Notes: generated from the letters alone by a model not told the origin. A stretch of 64,000 nucleotides of DNA from Acidovorax sp. GBBC 1281 (GCF_028473645.1 NZ_CP097269.1:2684001-2748000); one strand, 5' to 3'; counted from the first letter of the stretch, positions 16,395 through 25,666 are shown. Numbers and translations: made by a program.

Positions 16395-16413
16395 TTGATA
16401 ACGAAGAACTTTT

Positions 16414-16812
16414 TTGTTCAAGTTTCCTGTTTTGCTCGAAAACCGAGACTACCCCCGCTGGGGCGACATGGGCCATGTGAACAACACCGTGTACTTCCGC
16501 TATCTGGAGACGGCCCGCATCGACTGGCTGGTCGCGGCGGGCTGCAACCCCGACCCGCAGGGCCAGGGGCCGGTGATCGTGAATGCTTTCTGCAATTTCT
16601 ACCAGCAGCTCGAATACCCGGCCGAGGTGCTGCTCAAGCTCTACGTGAGCGACCCGGGGCGCACCACGTTCGAGACCTGGGGCACCATGGAGCGCGCGGA
16701 CCAGCCCGGCGTGGTGTGCGCGGCCGGCGGTGCCACGACCATCTGGGTGGACTTTCCGCGCAAGAAAGCCGTGGACCTGCCGGCCTGGGTGCGCGCGCTG
16801 GTGGGCGGGTGA
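16414..16812 (+). CDS. Acyl-CoA thioesterase (4HBT/YbgC hot-dog family), possibly 5'-truncated
   Basis: A 132-residue hot-dog thioesterase: RWGDMGHVNNTVYFRYLETA, then FYQQLEYPAEVLLKLYV and ATTIWVDFPRKK. Such enzymes hydrolyse short acyl-CoA or phenylacyl-CoA. Two things are odd. The only possible start is TTG at 16414, since a stop lies 15 bp upstream and no ATG is available, right where AT-rich island sequence ends. Also, the catalytic loop is shorter than the usual D-x-D-x-x-GHVNN, as three residues appear to be missing, which moves the catalytic Asp relative to the His. Island insertion may have removed the native start and promoter. Activity is uncertain. Confidence 0.75.
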   Translation: MFKFPVLLENRDYPRWGDMGHVNNTVYFRYLETARIDWLVAAGCNPDPQGQGPVIVNAFCNFYQQLEYPAEVLLKLYVSDPGRTTFETWGTMERADQPGVVCAAGGATTIWVDFPRKKAVDLPAWVRALVGG

Positions 16813-16854
16813 CGCCGCCGTCGTCGCGTTCGGCGGCCGGTGCCGCCGGGCCGC

Positions 16855-18450
16855 TCAGGTCACGGGCGCGGGATTGAACAGCACGAGGGCGTTGTGCAGC
16901 TTCCACTGCTCGGCCCAGGTCTTCTTGCGCCCGCTGGCCACCTCCAGCATCAGGTGGAACATCTCCCAGCCCACGTCCGCGATGGTCGCCTGCCCGTCCG
17001 CGATGCGCCCGGCGTTGATGTCCATGAGGTCGTGCCAGCGCCGGGCCAGATCGCTGCGCGTGGCCACCTTGATCACCGGCACCTCGGCCAGCCCGTAGGG
17101 CGTGCCCCGCCCGGTGGTGAACACGTGCAGGTTCATGCCGGCCGCGAGCTGCAGCGTGCCGCAGATGAAGTCGCTGGCTGGCGTGGCGGCATACAGCAAC
17201 CCTTTCTGCGTGGCCTTGTCCCCGGGCGAGACCACGCCCGAGATCGGGGCGCTGCCCGATTTGACGATGGAGCCCATGGCCTTTTCCACGATGTTGGACA
17301 GGCCGCCTTTCTTGTTCCCCGGCGTGGTGTTGGCGCTGCGGTCCACCCGGCCCTTGTCCAGGTAGGCGTCGTACCAGGCCATCTCGCGGATCATGGCCTG
17401 GGCCACTTCCGGGGTGCTGGCGCGCGAGGTGAGTTGGTCGATGCCGTCGCGCACCTCGGTCACTTCCGAGAACATGACGGTGGCGCCCGCGCGCACGAGC
17501 AGGTCGGTGCAAAAGCCGACGGCCGGGTTGGCGGTGACGCCGCTGAAGGCGTCGCTGCCCCCGCACTGCACGCCGACCACCAGCTCGGCGGCGGGCACGG
17601 TCTCGCGGCGGCGGGCGTTCAGGCGCTCCAGGTGCTTTTCCGCCTGGCGCATGACGGAGTCGATCATGGACATGAAACCCACGTGGGCGTCGTCCTGCAG
17701 GCAGACCACGTCCAGCTTGGGTTCGGCGCTGGTGCCCACGTCGGCCACGCTGCGCTCGTCCACCAGCGGGATGCTGCCCGGGGGCAGCAGGCGCTCGGGC
17801 TGGAGCTTCTCGCAGCCCAGGCTGACCACCATCACCTCGCCGCCGAAGTTGGGGTTCAGGCTGATGTTGCGCAGGGTGCGGATGGGAATCACGGCGTCCG
17901 GCGCGTCGATGGCGACGCCGCAGCCGTAGGTGTGCTCCAGCGCCACCACGTCGTCCACATTGGGAAAGCGGGGAAGCAGTTCGGCCTTGATGCGCGCGAC
18001 GGCGAATTCGGTGACGCCGGCCACGCATTGCACGGTCTGGGTGATGGCCAGGATGTTGCGGGTGCCGACCGAGCCGTCGGCGTTGCGGTAGCCCTCGAAG
18101 GTGTAGCCGGTGAGCGGGGGCAGGGGCTCGGGGCGCACGGTGGCCAGGGGCAGGCCCTCCAGCGACAGGGCATCGGGCATGTGCAGCAGGCGCTCGTGCA
18201 CCCAACTGCCGGCGGGGATGGGCTGGATCGCGTAGCCGATGGGCACGTTGTAGCGGCGCACGGCGCCGCCCTGTGGGATGTCTTCCAGGGCGACCTTGTG
18301 GGCCTGGGGCACGCGGTCGACGAGCGTCAGGCCCGAGGCCAGCACCGTGCCTGCGGGCAGGCCCCCGTCGTTGGCGACGATGGCCACGTTGTCGGCCGCG
18401 TGCATCTGCACGGTCAGGGGCGGGCGGGCGGGTGAAGCGGAATCGGTCAT
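16855..18450 (-). CDS. garD: Galactarate/altronate dehydratase (UxaA/GarD family)
   Basis: A 531-residue protein. The N-terminal SAF domain (about residues 10-105: [20 protein letters not shown]) is followed by the large D-galactarate dehydratase/altronate hydrolase domain: [62 protein letters not shown] and [19 protein letters not shown]. Conserved cysteines are consistent with iron-dependent dehydration of galactarate to 5-dehydro-4-deoxyglucarate. The start is the ATG at 18450; upstream sequence in frame is not family-like. It is the last gene of a three-gene operon with a Bug receptor and an enolase-superfamily dehydratase, under a divergent LacI regulator. The substrate could be a related hexarate. 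Confidence 0.88.
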   Translation of the reverse strand: MTDSASPARPPLTVQMHAADNVAIVANDGGLPAGTVLASGLTLVDRVPQAHKVALEDIPQGGAVRRYNVPIGYAIQPIPAGSWVHERLLHMPDALSLEGLPLATVRPEPLPPLTGYTFEGYRNADGSVGTRNILAITQTVQCVAGVTEFAVARIKAELLPRFPNVDDVVALEHTYGCGVAIDAPDAVIPIRTLRNISLNPNFGGEVMVVSLGCEKLQPERLLPPGSIPLVDERSVADVGTSAEPKLDVVCLQDDAHVGFMSMIDSVMRQAEKHLERLNARRRETVPAAELVVGVQCGGSDAFSGVTANPAVGFCTDLLVRAGATVMFSEVTEVRDGIDQLTSRASTPEVAQAMIREMAWYDAYLDKGRVDRSANTTPGNKKGGLSNIVEKAMGSIVKSGSAPISGVVSPGDKATQKGLLYAATPASDFICGTLQLAAGMNLHVFTTGRGTPYGLAEVPVIKVATRSDLARRWHDLMDINAGRIADGQATIADVGWEMFHLMLEVASGRKKTWAEQWKLHNALVLFNPAPVT

Positions 18451-18528
18451 GGGGCGGTCGTCGTGGGTGGGGCGATGTTCTGGGGGCTTTGCATGCGGCA
18501 TGCCGCTCGATTGTCGATGGCGCCGGGC

Positions 18529-19683
18529 TCACGCGCGGGTGCCGAACTCCGCTGTTTCGCGCGTCCAGCCGCGGGCCTGCTCGCTCAGGCTCAGGCCGAG
18601 GCCCGGGCGCGTGGGCACCATCATGCGGCCGTCGCGGATTTCCAGGCGCTCGTTGAACAGCGGCTCGAGCCAGTCGAAGTGCTCGACCCAGGGCTCGGTG
18701 GCGTAGACCGCGCCCAGGTGCACGTGCAGTTCCATCGCGAAGTGCGGGCCCAGGCTCAAGCCCGCGTGCTCGGCCTGCGCGGCGATCTTGAGGAACGGGG
18801 TGATGCCCCCCACGCGGGGTGCATCGGGCATGAGGTAGTCGGCCGCGCGGTGGCGGATCAGCTCGCCGTGTTCGGCCGCGCTGGTGAGCATCTCGCCGGT
18901 GGCGATCGGCGTGTCGAACTGGGCGGCGAGCGCGGCGTGGCCTTCGAAGTCATAGGCGTCCAGCGGCTCTTCGATCCACACGAGGTTGAACGGCTCGAAG
19001 ACGCGGCACATGCGCTGCGCGGTGGGGCGGTCCCACTGCTGGTTGGCATCGACCATGATGGGCATGGCATCGCCCAGGTGCTTGCGGACCGCCTCCACGC
19101 GCTGGATGTCGAGCGCATGGTCGGGCTGTCCCACCTTCAGCTTGATGCCGCCGATGCCGCGCTCGCGCGAGGCGCTGGCGTTGCGCAGCAGCTGGTCCAG
19201 CGGGGTGTGCAGAAAGCCGCCCGAGGTGTTGTAGCAGCGCACCGAGTCGCGCTGCGAACCCAGCAGCTTGGACAGCGACAGGCCCGCGCGACGCGCCTTG
19301 AGGTCGTACAGCGCCACGTCGAAGGCGCCGAGGGCCTGCACCGCCATGCCGCTGCGCCCCACCGACGCGCCGGCCCAGCAGAGCTTGGTCCACAGCCGGG
19401 AAATGTCGCTCGGGTCTTCGCCCAGCAGCGCCGGCGCGACCTCCCGGGCGTGCGCGAACTGCCCCGGCCCGCCCGCCCGCTTGGAGTAGCTGAAGCCCAG
19501 GCCCCGGTGGCCGTCCTTGCTCTCGATCTCGGCGAACAGCATGGCGATCTCGGTCATGGGTTTTTGCCGGCCGGTCAGCACCTTGGCATCGCTGATGGGG
19601 TTGGCCAGGGGCAGGTAGCACGATGAGATGCGGACCCAGGCGATGCTGTCGCTGGAAGAGGAGGGAGACGAGGAAGCGGTCAT
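18529..19683 (-). CDS. L-talarate/galactarate dehydratase (enolase superfamily)
   Basis: A 384-residue mandelate racemase/muconate lactonising family enzyme. The N-terminal capping domain (about residues 15-140) precedes a TIM-like barrel with the catalytic Lys pair (GIKLKVG), metal ligands Asp (MVDANQQWD), Glu (VWIEEPLD) and Glu (ATGEMLTS), and a His in GPHFAMELHVHLG. The pattern resembles talarate/galactarate dehydratases. It would dehydrate a hexaric acid taken up through the operon's receptor. Start is the ATG at 19683, 58 bp after the receptor gene. Alternatives are glucarate-like or other acid-sugar dehydratases. Confidence 0.85.
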   Translation of the reverse strand: MTASSSPSSSSDSIAWVRISSCYLPLANPISDAKVLTGRQKPMTEIAMLFAEIESKDGHRGLGFSYSKRAGGPGQFAHAREVAPALLGEDPSDISRLWTKLCWAGASVGRSGMAVQALGAFDVALYDLKARRAGLSLSKLLGSQRDSVRCYNTSGGFLHTPLDQLLRNASASRERGIGGIKLKVGQPDHALDIQRVEAVRKHLGDAMPIMVDANQQWDRPTAQRMCRVFEPFNLVWIEEPLDAYDFEGHAALAAQFDTPIATGEMLTSAAEHGELIRHRAADYLMPDAPRVGGITPFLKIAAQAEHAGLSLGPHFAMELHVHLGAVYATEPWVEHFDWLEPLFNERLEIRDGRMMVPTRPGLGLSLSEQARGWTRETAEFGTRA

Positions 19684-19741
19684 GGTGCAGTGCAGGTCAT
19701 TCGGGCAAAACGGGGCGCAGGCCAGGCGGGGCGGATGGGGG

Positions 19742-20701
19742 TCAGTCGATCGAAATCTTTCCGGTCTCGATCACCTTCTTCCAGCGGGCGAATTCCTGCT
19801 GCTGGAAGGCGGCGAACTGCTCGGGCGTGTTGGTGACCATCTCGAAGCCGATCGACGTGAACTGCTCGCGCACCTTCGGATCCTTGAGCGCCTCGACGAA
19901 CGCCGCATGGGCCTTTTCGCGCACGGCGGGTGGCAGCCCCTTGGGTGCGACGATGGCCTGCCAGGAAGCGACCTCGACATTGGGCACGCCCGCTTCGGCC
20001 AGCGTGGGAACCTCGGGCAGCACCGGCGAGCGCTTGGCGCTGGTGATGGCCAGCGCGCGCATCTTGCCGGCCTTGATGTACTGCGACACGGCGTTGATGT
20101 TCTGGAACGAGGCATCCACCTGACCGCCGATCAGGTCGGTGTGGGCCGGCGCGCCGCCCTTGTAGGGAATGTGCACGCCCTTGGTGCCCGTCTGTTGCCA
20201 GAACAGCTCGGCGGTGAGGTGGTCGCTCGAGCCGTTGCCGGCCGAGGCGAAGCTCATCTTGCCGGGGTTGGCTTTCTCGTAGGCGATGACGTCGGCCACG
20301 GTCTTGTGCGGGGAGTTGGCCGGCACCACCAGCACGTTGGGCGACTGCACCGCCACGGTGATCAGGTCGAAGCCATGCAGCGCGTCGTACTGCAGGCCCT
20401 TGAGCAGGTGCGGCACGATGACCAGCGGGCCCAGGGAGGTCACGAGGAAGGTGTAGCCATCGGGGGCGGCCCGCTGCACGAACGTGGCACCGATCGTTCC
20501 GGTGGCGCCGGGCTTGTTGTCCACCAGGAAGGACTGCTTGAACTTCTCGGTCAACCGGGGCCCCACGGCGCGTGCAACCTGGTCGGTCGAGCCGCCGGGC
20601 GGGAAGGGCACGACCAGGGTCACGGGTTTTTCGGGCCAGGCCTGTGCCTGGGCGCCGAAAGCCAGAATGCCGAGGGAAATGGCTGCCAGGAATCGTTTCA
20701 T
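19742..20701 (-). CDS. Bug-family (TctC) solute receptor, acid-sugar operon
   Basis: A 319-residue periplasmic receptor. The signal peptide (KRFLAAISLGILAFGAQAQA) is followed by the Bug signature PEKPVTLVVPFPPGGSTD, then VDNKPGATGTIGA, PDGYTFLV and HIPYKGGAPAHTDLIGGQVD. The start is the ATG at 20701 with GGAGA upstream; an earlier in-frame Met adds sequence before the signal peptide. It is first in the operon and probably binds the hexarate or another carboxylate later dehydrated by the two downstream enzymes. No TctA/TctB membrane proteins are next to it. A LacI operator lies about 20-37 bp before the start. Confidence 0.9.
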   Translation of the reverse strand: MKRFLAAISLGILAFGAQAQAWPEKPVTLVVPFPPGGSTDQVARAVGPRLTEKFKQSFLVDNKPGATGTIGATFVQRAAPDGYTFLVTSLGPLVIVPHLLKGLQYDALHGFDLITVAVQSPNVLVVPANSPHKTVADVIAYEKANPGKMSFASAGNGSSDHLTAELFWQQTGTKGVHIPYKGGAPAHTDLIGGQVDASFQNINAVSQYIKAGKMRALAITSAKRSPVLPEVPTLAEAGVPNVEVASWQAIVAPKGLPPAVREKAHAAFVEALKDPKVREQFTSIGFEMVTNTPEQFAAFQQQEFARWKKVIETGKISID

Positions 20702-20720
20702 GATTTGTCTCCTTGGTGGA

Positions 20721-20738
20721 AATGCGAACGTTGTCATT
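20721..20738. promoter_or_regulatory. LacI-type operator O1
   Basis: The sequence AATGCGAACGTTGTCATT has partial two-fold symmetry around a central CG, as in LacI/GalR operators, and shares AATG....CGTTGTCATT with a second copy 107 bp away. It sits just upstream of the Bug receptor start (20701), so repressor bound here would block the catabolic operon. Confidence 0.7.
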
Positions 20739-20824
20739 TTTGGATGGAGGGAAAATCACCGCCAAAAACGTTACAGGATCGACATGTTTTTATGATTTTT
20801 TCAGTTGCGCTGTGTGCGCGCATT

Positions 20825-20848
20825 GGAAATGATATCGTTGTCATTTCC
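20825..20848. promoter_or_regulatory. LacI-type operator O2
   Basis: A near-perfect 24-bp palindrome with outer arms GGAAATGA/TCATTTCC and central CG. Its core (20828-20845) matches O1 at 14 of 18 positions. It lies in the 305-bp gap between the catabolic operon and the divergent LacI gene (start 21007). That gap shows no gene. Confidence 0.72.
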
Positions 20849-21006
20849 GGTCGGCAAGCTTTTCTGCTGGGGGTTTTCCCCTTGTCCGGGACTGCCGCTG
20901 GCGTCCCTAAGGGGTCCTGGAATGCCGCCATGCACCGGCGACGGGCGGTGGCGTGGAATGCGGTATGGTCTTCGTCTTTCGCCCGACCGGTGTGCTCCGA
21001 AACCCC

Positions 21007-22014
21007 ATGAACGCCCCTTCCAACTTCAAGGCGGCCACGCTTCACGACGTGGCCAAGGCCGCTGGCGTGTCGTTGATCACCGCCTCGCGTGCGCTGAGCA
21101 ATCCGGTGGTGGTGTCCGAGAAGACGAAGGCCCGGGTGCAGCAGGCCGTCGAGGCGACGGGCTACATCCCCAACCTGCTGGCGGGTGGGCTCAAGTCCCG
21201 CCGCAGCCTGATGGTGGCGGCCGTGGTCCCGGCGCTGTCGGTGTCGCAGTTCCTGCCCACCGTGCAGAGCCTGACGACCACGCTGGCTGCCGAGGGGTAC
21301 CAGCTCATCCTGGGCCAGACCGCCTACGACGCCGAGCGCGAAGAGGCCGTGCTGAACACCATGATCGGCCGCCAACCCGACGGGCTGGTGATGACCGGGC
21401 TGGTGCAATCGCAGCGCGCGCGCGACCGGCTGCGCCGATCCGGCATTCCCGTGGTGGAAACCTGGGACCTGAGCGACCGCCCCGTGGACATGGTGGTGGG
21501 CTTTTCGCATCTGAAAGTGGGCAGCGCGGTGGCGGGGTTCTTCCTGTCCCGGGGCTGGCAACGCGTGGGAATCGCCACGGGCGGCGACCACCGAGCCATG
21601 TTGCGCCGCGAGGGTTTTGTCGCCACCCTGGGGCGGGACGTGCCGACTGCCACGGTGCCCGCACCCAGCAGCCTGGCGCTGGGGCGAAGGGCCCTGGCGC
21701 AGCTGCTGGAGCAAGAGCCGCGGCTGCAGGCCGTGTCGTGCAGCTCGGACACGCTGGCGCACGGGGTGCTCGTCGAGGCCGCGGCCCGCGGCCTGCGGGT
21801 GCCGCAGGACCTCGCCATCTGCGGCTTCGGCAATGCCGATTTCAGCGAGCACATGCTGCCTTCGATCACCACCGTGCATGTCGATGGCCCGGAGATCGGC
21901 CGGCTGGCGGCGCAACTGGTCATCGACCGCTGCCGGGGCAACGCGGGCCCGCAAACCATCTTCGATCTGGGCTTTCGCCTGATCGAGCGGCAATCGACGG
22001 CACCCGCCGGCTGA
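21007..22014 (+). CDS. LacI-family transcriptional regulator of acid-sugar catabolism
   Basis: A 335-residue regulator. The N-terminal LacI HTH and hinge (about residues 9-60: ATLHDVAKAAGVSLITASRA, VQQAVEATGYIPNLLAGGLK) is followed by a periplasmic-binding-protein-like effector domain (about 65-330: LMVAAVVPALSVSQFLPTVQ, DGLVMTG, GWQRVGIATGGDHRAMLRRE, AICGFGNADFSEHMLPSITT). It is divergent from the Bug/dehydratase operon, with two matching operators between, so it probably represses that operon and itself until a hexarate or intermediate binds. The start ATG at 21007 puts the HTH at the N-terminus. Confidence 0.92.
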   Translation: MNAPSNFKAATLHDVAKAAGVSLITASRALSNPVVVSEKTKARVQQAVEATGYIPNLLAGGLKSRRSLMVAAVVPALSVSQFLPTVQSLTTTLAAEGYQLILGQTAYDAEREEAVLNTMIGRQPDGLVMTGLVQSQRARDRLRRSGIPVVETWDLSDRPVDMVVGFSHLKVGSAVAGFFLSRGWQRVGIATGGDHRAMLRREGFVATLGRDVPTATVPAPSSLALGRRALAQLLEQEPRLQAVSCSSDTLAHGVLVEAAARGLRVPQDLAICGFGNADFSEHMLPSITTVHVDGPEIGRLAAQLVIDRCRGNAGPQTIFDLGFRLIERQSTAPAG

Positions 22015-22170
22015 AGGGGCGGATGGTTGGGGCCAGGTGACGCTCGCACCCTTGCCGCCAACACCGTTTCTGAGCACCATTCAGTTTCCGGGGCGTGGCC
22101 CTGCCGTGCCGCGTCCACCGCTCGAAAGCCGCCCTTGAAGAAATCTCCAGCCCCCGACAGTTCCTCCGGC

Positions 22171-22797
22171 ATGCGCCGCCAGCCCACCCAGGCGCGGGCG
22201 CGCCAGACCATCGAGGCCATCTTCGGCGCCACCGCGCAGATCGTGGAAAAGGAAGGCGAGGAGGGCATCACCACCAACAAGGTCGCGCAGGTGGCGGGCT
22301 TTTCCATCGGCACGCTCTACCAGTATTTCCCCTCGAAGGAGGCCATCGTGCTGGCCATGGTGGAGCGCGAGCGCAACCGCGTGCAGCAGCAATTGCGCGA
22401 GCTGTTGGACGAGGCCGTGGCCCAGCGGCGTGAGGTGCGGGCCGTGCTGCGCGACGTGGTTCGGCTGTTGGTGGCGGCCTTCGGCACCGGCGGCCATTCG
22501 CGGGTTCGGCGCGGCATGGTGCGGCTGGGCTGGCGCATCGACCACCACGACCGCGTGACGGCCGCGCTGCGCGAAGGGGCGGAGCGCAATGCCCTGGCGC
22601 TGGCCCGCCTGATCGAGGTAGGCGATACCTCGGTGCGCGCTCCCACGCCGGCCATGATGTTCGTTGCCACGCGCGCCATCATGGGCGCCATCCGCAGCGC
22701 CGCGCTGGAGGACTCGCCCCTGCTGGGTCAGCCCGCGTTCGAGGACGAACTGGTGCGCATGCTGTGGGGCATGTTGCGCGCCGACGCGGGGGATTAG
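22171..22797 (+). CDS. TetR/AcrR-family transcriptional regulator
   Basis: A regulator of about 208 residues. The TetR HTH (about residues 5-55: ARQTIEAIFGATAQIVEKEG, GITTNKVAQVAGFSIGTLYQ, YFPSKEAIV) is complete. The C-terminal half (TetR_C-like) is helical and would bind an unknown ligand. The start is set at ATG 22171; a TTG at 22135 would add twelve residues and cannot be excluded. It lies 156 bp after the LacI gene on the same strand and converges on the DJ-1/PfpI gene. Its target is not evident. Confidence 0.85.
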   Translation: MRRQPTQARARQTIEAIFGATAQIVEKEGEEGITTNKVAQVAGFSIGTLYQYFPSKEAIVLAMVERERNRVQQQLRELLDEAVAQRREVRAVLRDVVRLLVAAFGTGGHSRVRRGMVRLGWRIDHHDRVTAALREGAERNALALARLIEVGDTSVRAPTPAMMFVATRAIMGAIRSAALEDSPLLGQPAFEDELVRMLWGMLRADAGD

Positions 22798-22830
22798 CGC
22801 CACCCCCTTTTGTTGCCGTCGGCAGAGGAC

Positions 22831-23595
22831 TCAGGAAGAAGGCACAGCAGCCTGCTGGGGGTAGAAGATGGGTTGCGCCGGATCGCGGTGCCAGTCGTAC
22901 TCGGCGGCGAGGGCGGCCGTTTCGGCTACGGCACGGCCAGCCAGGCGAGCGACCAGGTGCCATGCCATGTCGGTCCCTGCGGACACGCCCGCCGAGGTCA
23001 CGTACTTGCCCGCATCCACCCAGCGCGAAACGTTGTCCCACAGCACCGCGGGACCGAAGCCCGCCACCCAGCCGAAGGCCTGGTGGTTGGTGGCGGCTGG
23101 CCGCCCATCCAGCAGGCCGGATCGCGCCAGGATGGCCGCGCCGGTGCAGACCGAAGTGACCACGGCCACGTGCTGGTCCATGGCCTGCACCCATTGCAGC
23201 AAGGCCTGGACGGCTGCGGTGTCCGGGTCCATCAGCAAGGTGCCGACCCCTTGTCCGCCGGGGATCATGAGCAGGTCCAGCGGCTGCTCCAGCGCCTCGT
23301 CGCGGAAGAGATCCGGCGCCACGCGGGGGCCGTTGAAGCTGGCCACCGGCGCGGGAACCGGCGCAGGGCTGGCACCGTTCGCGGCGGGCCTGCACTCGTT
23401 GGAGATCAGCACGATCTGGAACGGCAGGGCCGGCGCGTCGGCATAGGAGGTGCCGATGAAGCGCGCGATGGAAAACGCCTCGATGAAGCCCCATACGTCG
23501 AGCGGCTCGAATTGGGGAAACACCAGGATCCCGACGCGTTGGGTGCGTGGAAAGGCCGTGGCAGGTGTGGAATGGGATGCTGCAGGCATGGTCAT
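22831..23595 (-). CDS. DJ-1/PfpI family protein
   Basis: A 254-residue DJ-1/PfpI-fold protein: VGILVFPQFEPLDVWGFIEA at the N-terminus, LDLLMIPGGQGVGTLL, and the nucleophile elbow VVTSVCTGAAILARSGLLDG with the conserved Cys, then TNHQAFGW. This arrangement is seen in isonitrile-hydratase-like and AraC-associated DJ-1 proteins; a hydrolase or chaperone role is possible. Its start overlaps the stop of the preceding gene by 4 bp (23592-23595), so it is the last gene of the multicopper oxidase/tyrosinase operon. How it contributes to that pathway is unknown. Confidence 0.88.
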   Translation of the reverse strand: MTMPAASHSTPATAFPRTQRVGILVFPQFEPLDVWGFIEAFSIARFIGTSYADAPALPFQIVLISNECRPAANGASPAPVPAPVASFNGPRVAPDLFRDEALEQPLDLLMIPGGQGVGTLLMDPDTAAVQALLQWVQAMDQHVAVVTSVCTGAAILARSGLLDGRPAATNHQAFGWVAGFGPAVLWDNVSRWVDAGKYVTSAGVSAGTDMAWHLVARLAGRAVAETAALAAEYDWHRDPAQPIFYPQQAAVPSS

Positions 23596-24080
23596 TTGGT
23601 GGGAAAGAGTTCAATGGCAAGGTCGGCTCGCCCCCCCTCGTGGGGGCTGCCGTCGATGGGAAAACCGATCAGCAGGCAGACCGGCTGCCCCGCCGGGGGC
23701 AGGGGGGCATCACCTGCAAGGGAGACGAGAAACCGCTGGCTGCGCTGTGGCTGCGCCGCGGTGAAGGCGCGCAGTGGGTGCACCGCGAAGCGGGTGATCT
23801 CCCGCGGGGTGGGTGGGGCGCCCACCAGCAGGGAGGCGACCAGCCGCCCGGTGGCCGGCCGTGGCGGCTCGAAGGCCCGCAGCACGATCACCACGCGTTG
23901 GCGGTCTTCCTGCAGGGCCAGCCGGTCCGCTGGCGTGGGTGTCAGGCAAACCTTCGCAGGCGCCGTGCTGGTGGTAACGGAATGGGGTGCAGGGGTTGGC
24001 TCCATGGCGTGCGCAGCCACCGCGGGCAACCCGGCCAGGGTGAAGGCCAGCAAGGCGCAGGCTGAAGCAAGCGGTGCCAT
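23592..24080 (-). CDS. Exported protein of the tyrosinase operon
   Basis: A 162-residue protein, not assigned to a family. The signal peptide (LASACALLAFTLAGLPAVAA) is followed by a compact, probably beta-rich domain: DRQRVVIVLRAFEPPRPATG, RLVASLLVG, REITRFAVHPLRAFTAAQPQ and LIGFPIDG, with two cysteines (KVCLTPTP and PVCLLIG). It starts 25 bp after the tyrosinase stop and overlaps the DJ-1 gene, so it is surely co-transcribed. A role as copper-loading or accessory protein (caddie-like) is possible but rests only on context. Confidence 0.65.
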   Translation of the reverse strand: MAPLASACALLAFTLAGLPAVAAHAMEPTPAPHSVTTSTAPAKVCLTPTPADRLALQEDRQRVVIVLRAFEPPRPATGRLVASLLVGAPPTPREITRFAVHPLRAFTAAQPQRSQRFLVSLAGDAPLPPAGQPVCLLIGFPIDGSPHEGGRADLAIELFPTK

Positions 24081-24105
24081 CGCTGCGGTGCCGGGTTGCT
24101 GCGCG

Positions 24106-25626
24106 TCAGATCAGTGCGATCTCGATCGAGCCGGGCACCACGGTGCCCACCTCCGAGGGCGGGGTGCCGGCCACCGGCAAGGCCACCAGTTGCACCGTGA
24201 CCGTGTTGCCCTGCAGTCCCTGGGTCTGCGACAGCCGCCGCAGCGTGTCCGTGAGGTTGACCAGGGTCGAAGGCAGGCTGCCGGTGTGCGCTCCCTCGCC
24301 GTGGCCATGGCCGTGCCGGAGGAAGCTCAGCGTCGTCACGAAATGCGGGTCGGTGACGGGCACCTGCGGACCGACGGTATCGCGATTGACGAACACACGG
24401 ATCGCACGCACGTTGTCCGCGATGCGGATGTCGGAGATCAGCGCCACCACTTCTCGCGGCGCACCCGCACCGGGCGCGGAAGGCGGGGACTGCAATGGCG
24501 CGAGCGCCCCGGCGCCCAGCTGGAACGGCACGCCCAGCGAAGTGGCCGCCGTGGCCGCGGCCATGTCGCTTTTCTTCAGGCGCAGAAGATTGTCGCCGGC
24601 CGCGGGATTGAACAGGGCCGACAGGTTGGCCCGGCGCTGCGGATCGACGGGCTGGTTGTCGGGCGAGGGCAGGGTGTCGTAGGTGTAGCCAAGCGCGGCA
24701 GTGCTCAGCAGGTCGCTCACCTTCTTGGTGTAGAGCCTGCCGTCGGGTGCGATGTAGTTGTCGCGGAACGGCATGTTGAGCCACAGCGGATCGGTCGAAT
24801 TCTGGCGGCCGAGCGCGTTTCAGGATACCCAGATGCGGTCGATGTTGCCGTGGTGCATCATGAAGATCGGGTCTCTCGGCGAGTTGGACTCCGGCATGAA
24901 TCCGCCGATGTTGTTGTGCACGTTGTTGTGCGGCGTGCGCTCCAGAATGCCCTGGTTGCCGCCTCCCATCGGAACCCACTTGGCGTCGAGGTTGTTCTGC
25001 ACCACCGGCTTTTTCGGATCGCTGCGATCCACCGAGCGGCTGGTGCCGAAGGCTTCGTAGTTGGTTTCCTGGTAGATCTTGCGGATCACCTCGGGGCCCA
25101 CGAGTTCGTCGGTCAGCGCGTTCTCGCCCGTGAGCTGGTTGCGCAGCATGGTGGGGTCGTCGCCTTTGCCCGGCACATACAGGGGGTTGGGCTGGCCCCT
25201 GTAGGTTTTGTCTGTGAACGCCGCGGGCAGTTCGCGCAGCGCGGTCCAGTCCCAGTAGGGCATGGCGAAGTCGGGGTGGCGGGTCATGGCTGCGGCCGCC
25301 TTCTCGTACATCTCGACGAAACCGCGGTGCCATGGCAGGAAGTACCAGTCTCCGTGCGGGCAGTATTTGAAATTGTGGGCATCCCCATGCTGGTTGGCAA
25401 AGCCCAGCCAGCTGACCCGGCTGCTTTGGGGCCGGGACCGCATGATGCCGACGAAGTCCCGGTAGGCGGACAGGTCCGGATCGTCCAGCGCCATGGTGTT
25501 GACGCAGCGGCGTGTGCGAAGCTTGGGTGCGGCCACGGCCTGCAGCAGGCCGGGCACCAGGCCCGAGAACGTGGTGATGGCGCCGGCGGCGACCACGGTT
25601 TTCAGTGCGTTTCTCTTGCTGATCAT
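24106..25626 (-). pseudogene. Tyrosinase-family copper protein with an in-frame premature TGA
   Basis: The frame encodes a 506-codon protein broken once by TGA at 24820-24822 (codon 269). Before it lie an N-terminal export signal (ALKTVVAAGAITTFSGLVPG), the CuA site (GDAHNFKYCPHGDWYFLPWH, with His at about 84, 91 and 100) and the CuB site (TPHNNVHNNIGG, DPIFMMHHGNIDRIW). Directly after it the same frame continues with NALGRQNSTDPLWLNM and a C-terminal domain with a His cluster (RHGHGHGEG). The family expects Trp at this point (DRxWxxW), so TGG has become TGA. All six copper ligands are upstream of the stop. The gene sits between a multicopper oxidase and an exported protein. It could be a true null allele, a sequencing error or a read-through case. 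Confidence 0.85.
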
Positions 25627-25666
25627 GTGGGGGTTCTCCCGCGTTGGCCGGCGTTGGGCCGTGAGT

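Larger units (their letters stand above)
5600..16413. other. Accessory island (mosaic of mobile elements)
   Basis: This stretch is visibly more AT-rich than its flanks. It holds a tyrosine recombinase with a KfrA/TnpT-like partner, two complete insertion sequences, a duplicated gene fragment, an XRE/nucleotidyltransferase pair, a DUF4393 gene, several unrecognised genes and an H-NS-like gene. Ordinary chromosomal genes resume at the thioesterase (16414). The left edge, between the small exported gene and 5626, is a guess from gene content. No flanking tRNA or attachment-site repeat was seen. Confidence 0.6.

Noticed and set aside
24820..24822. TGA in tyrosinase as a selenocysteine codon
   Set aside because: The family position is Trp, not Cys, no SECIS-like hairpin directly follows, and a neighbouring gene is broken by a different stop (TAA).
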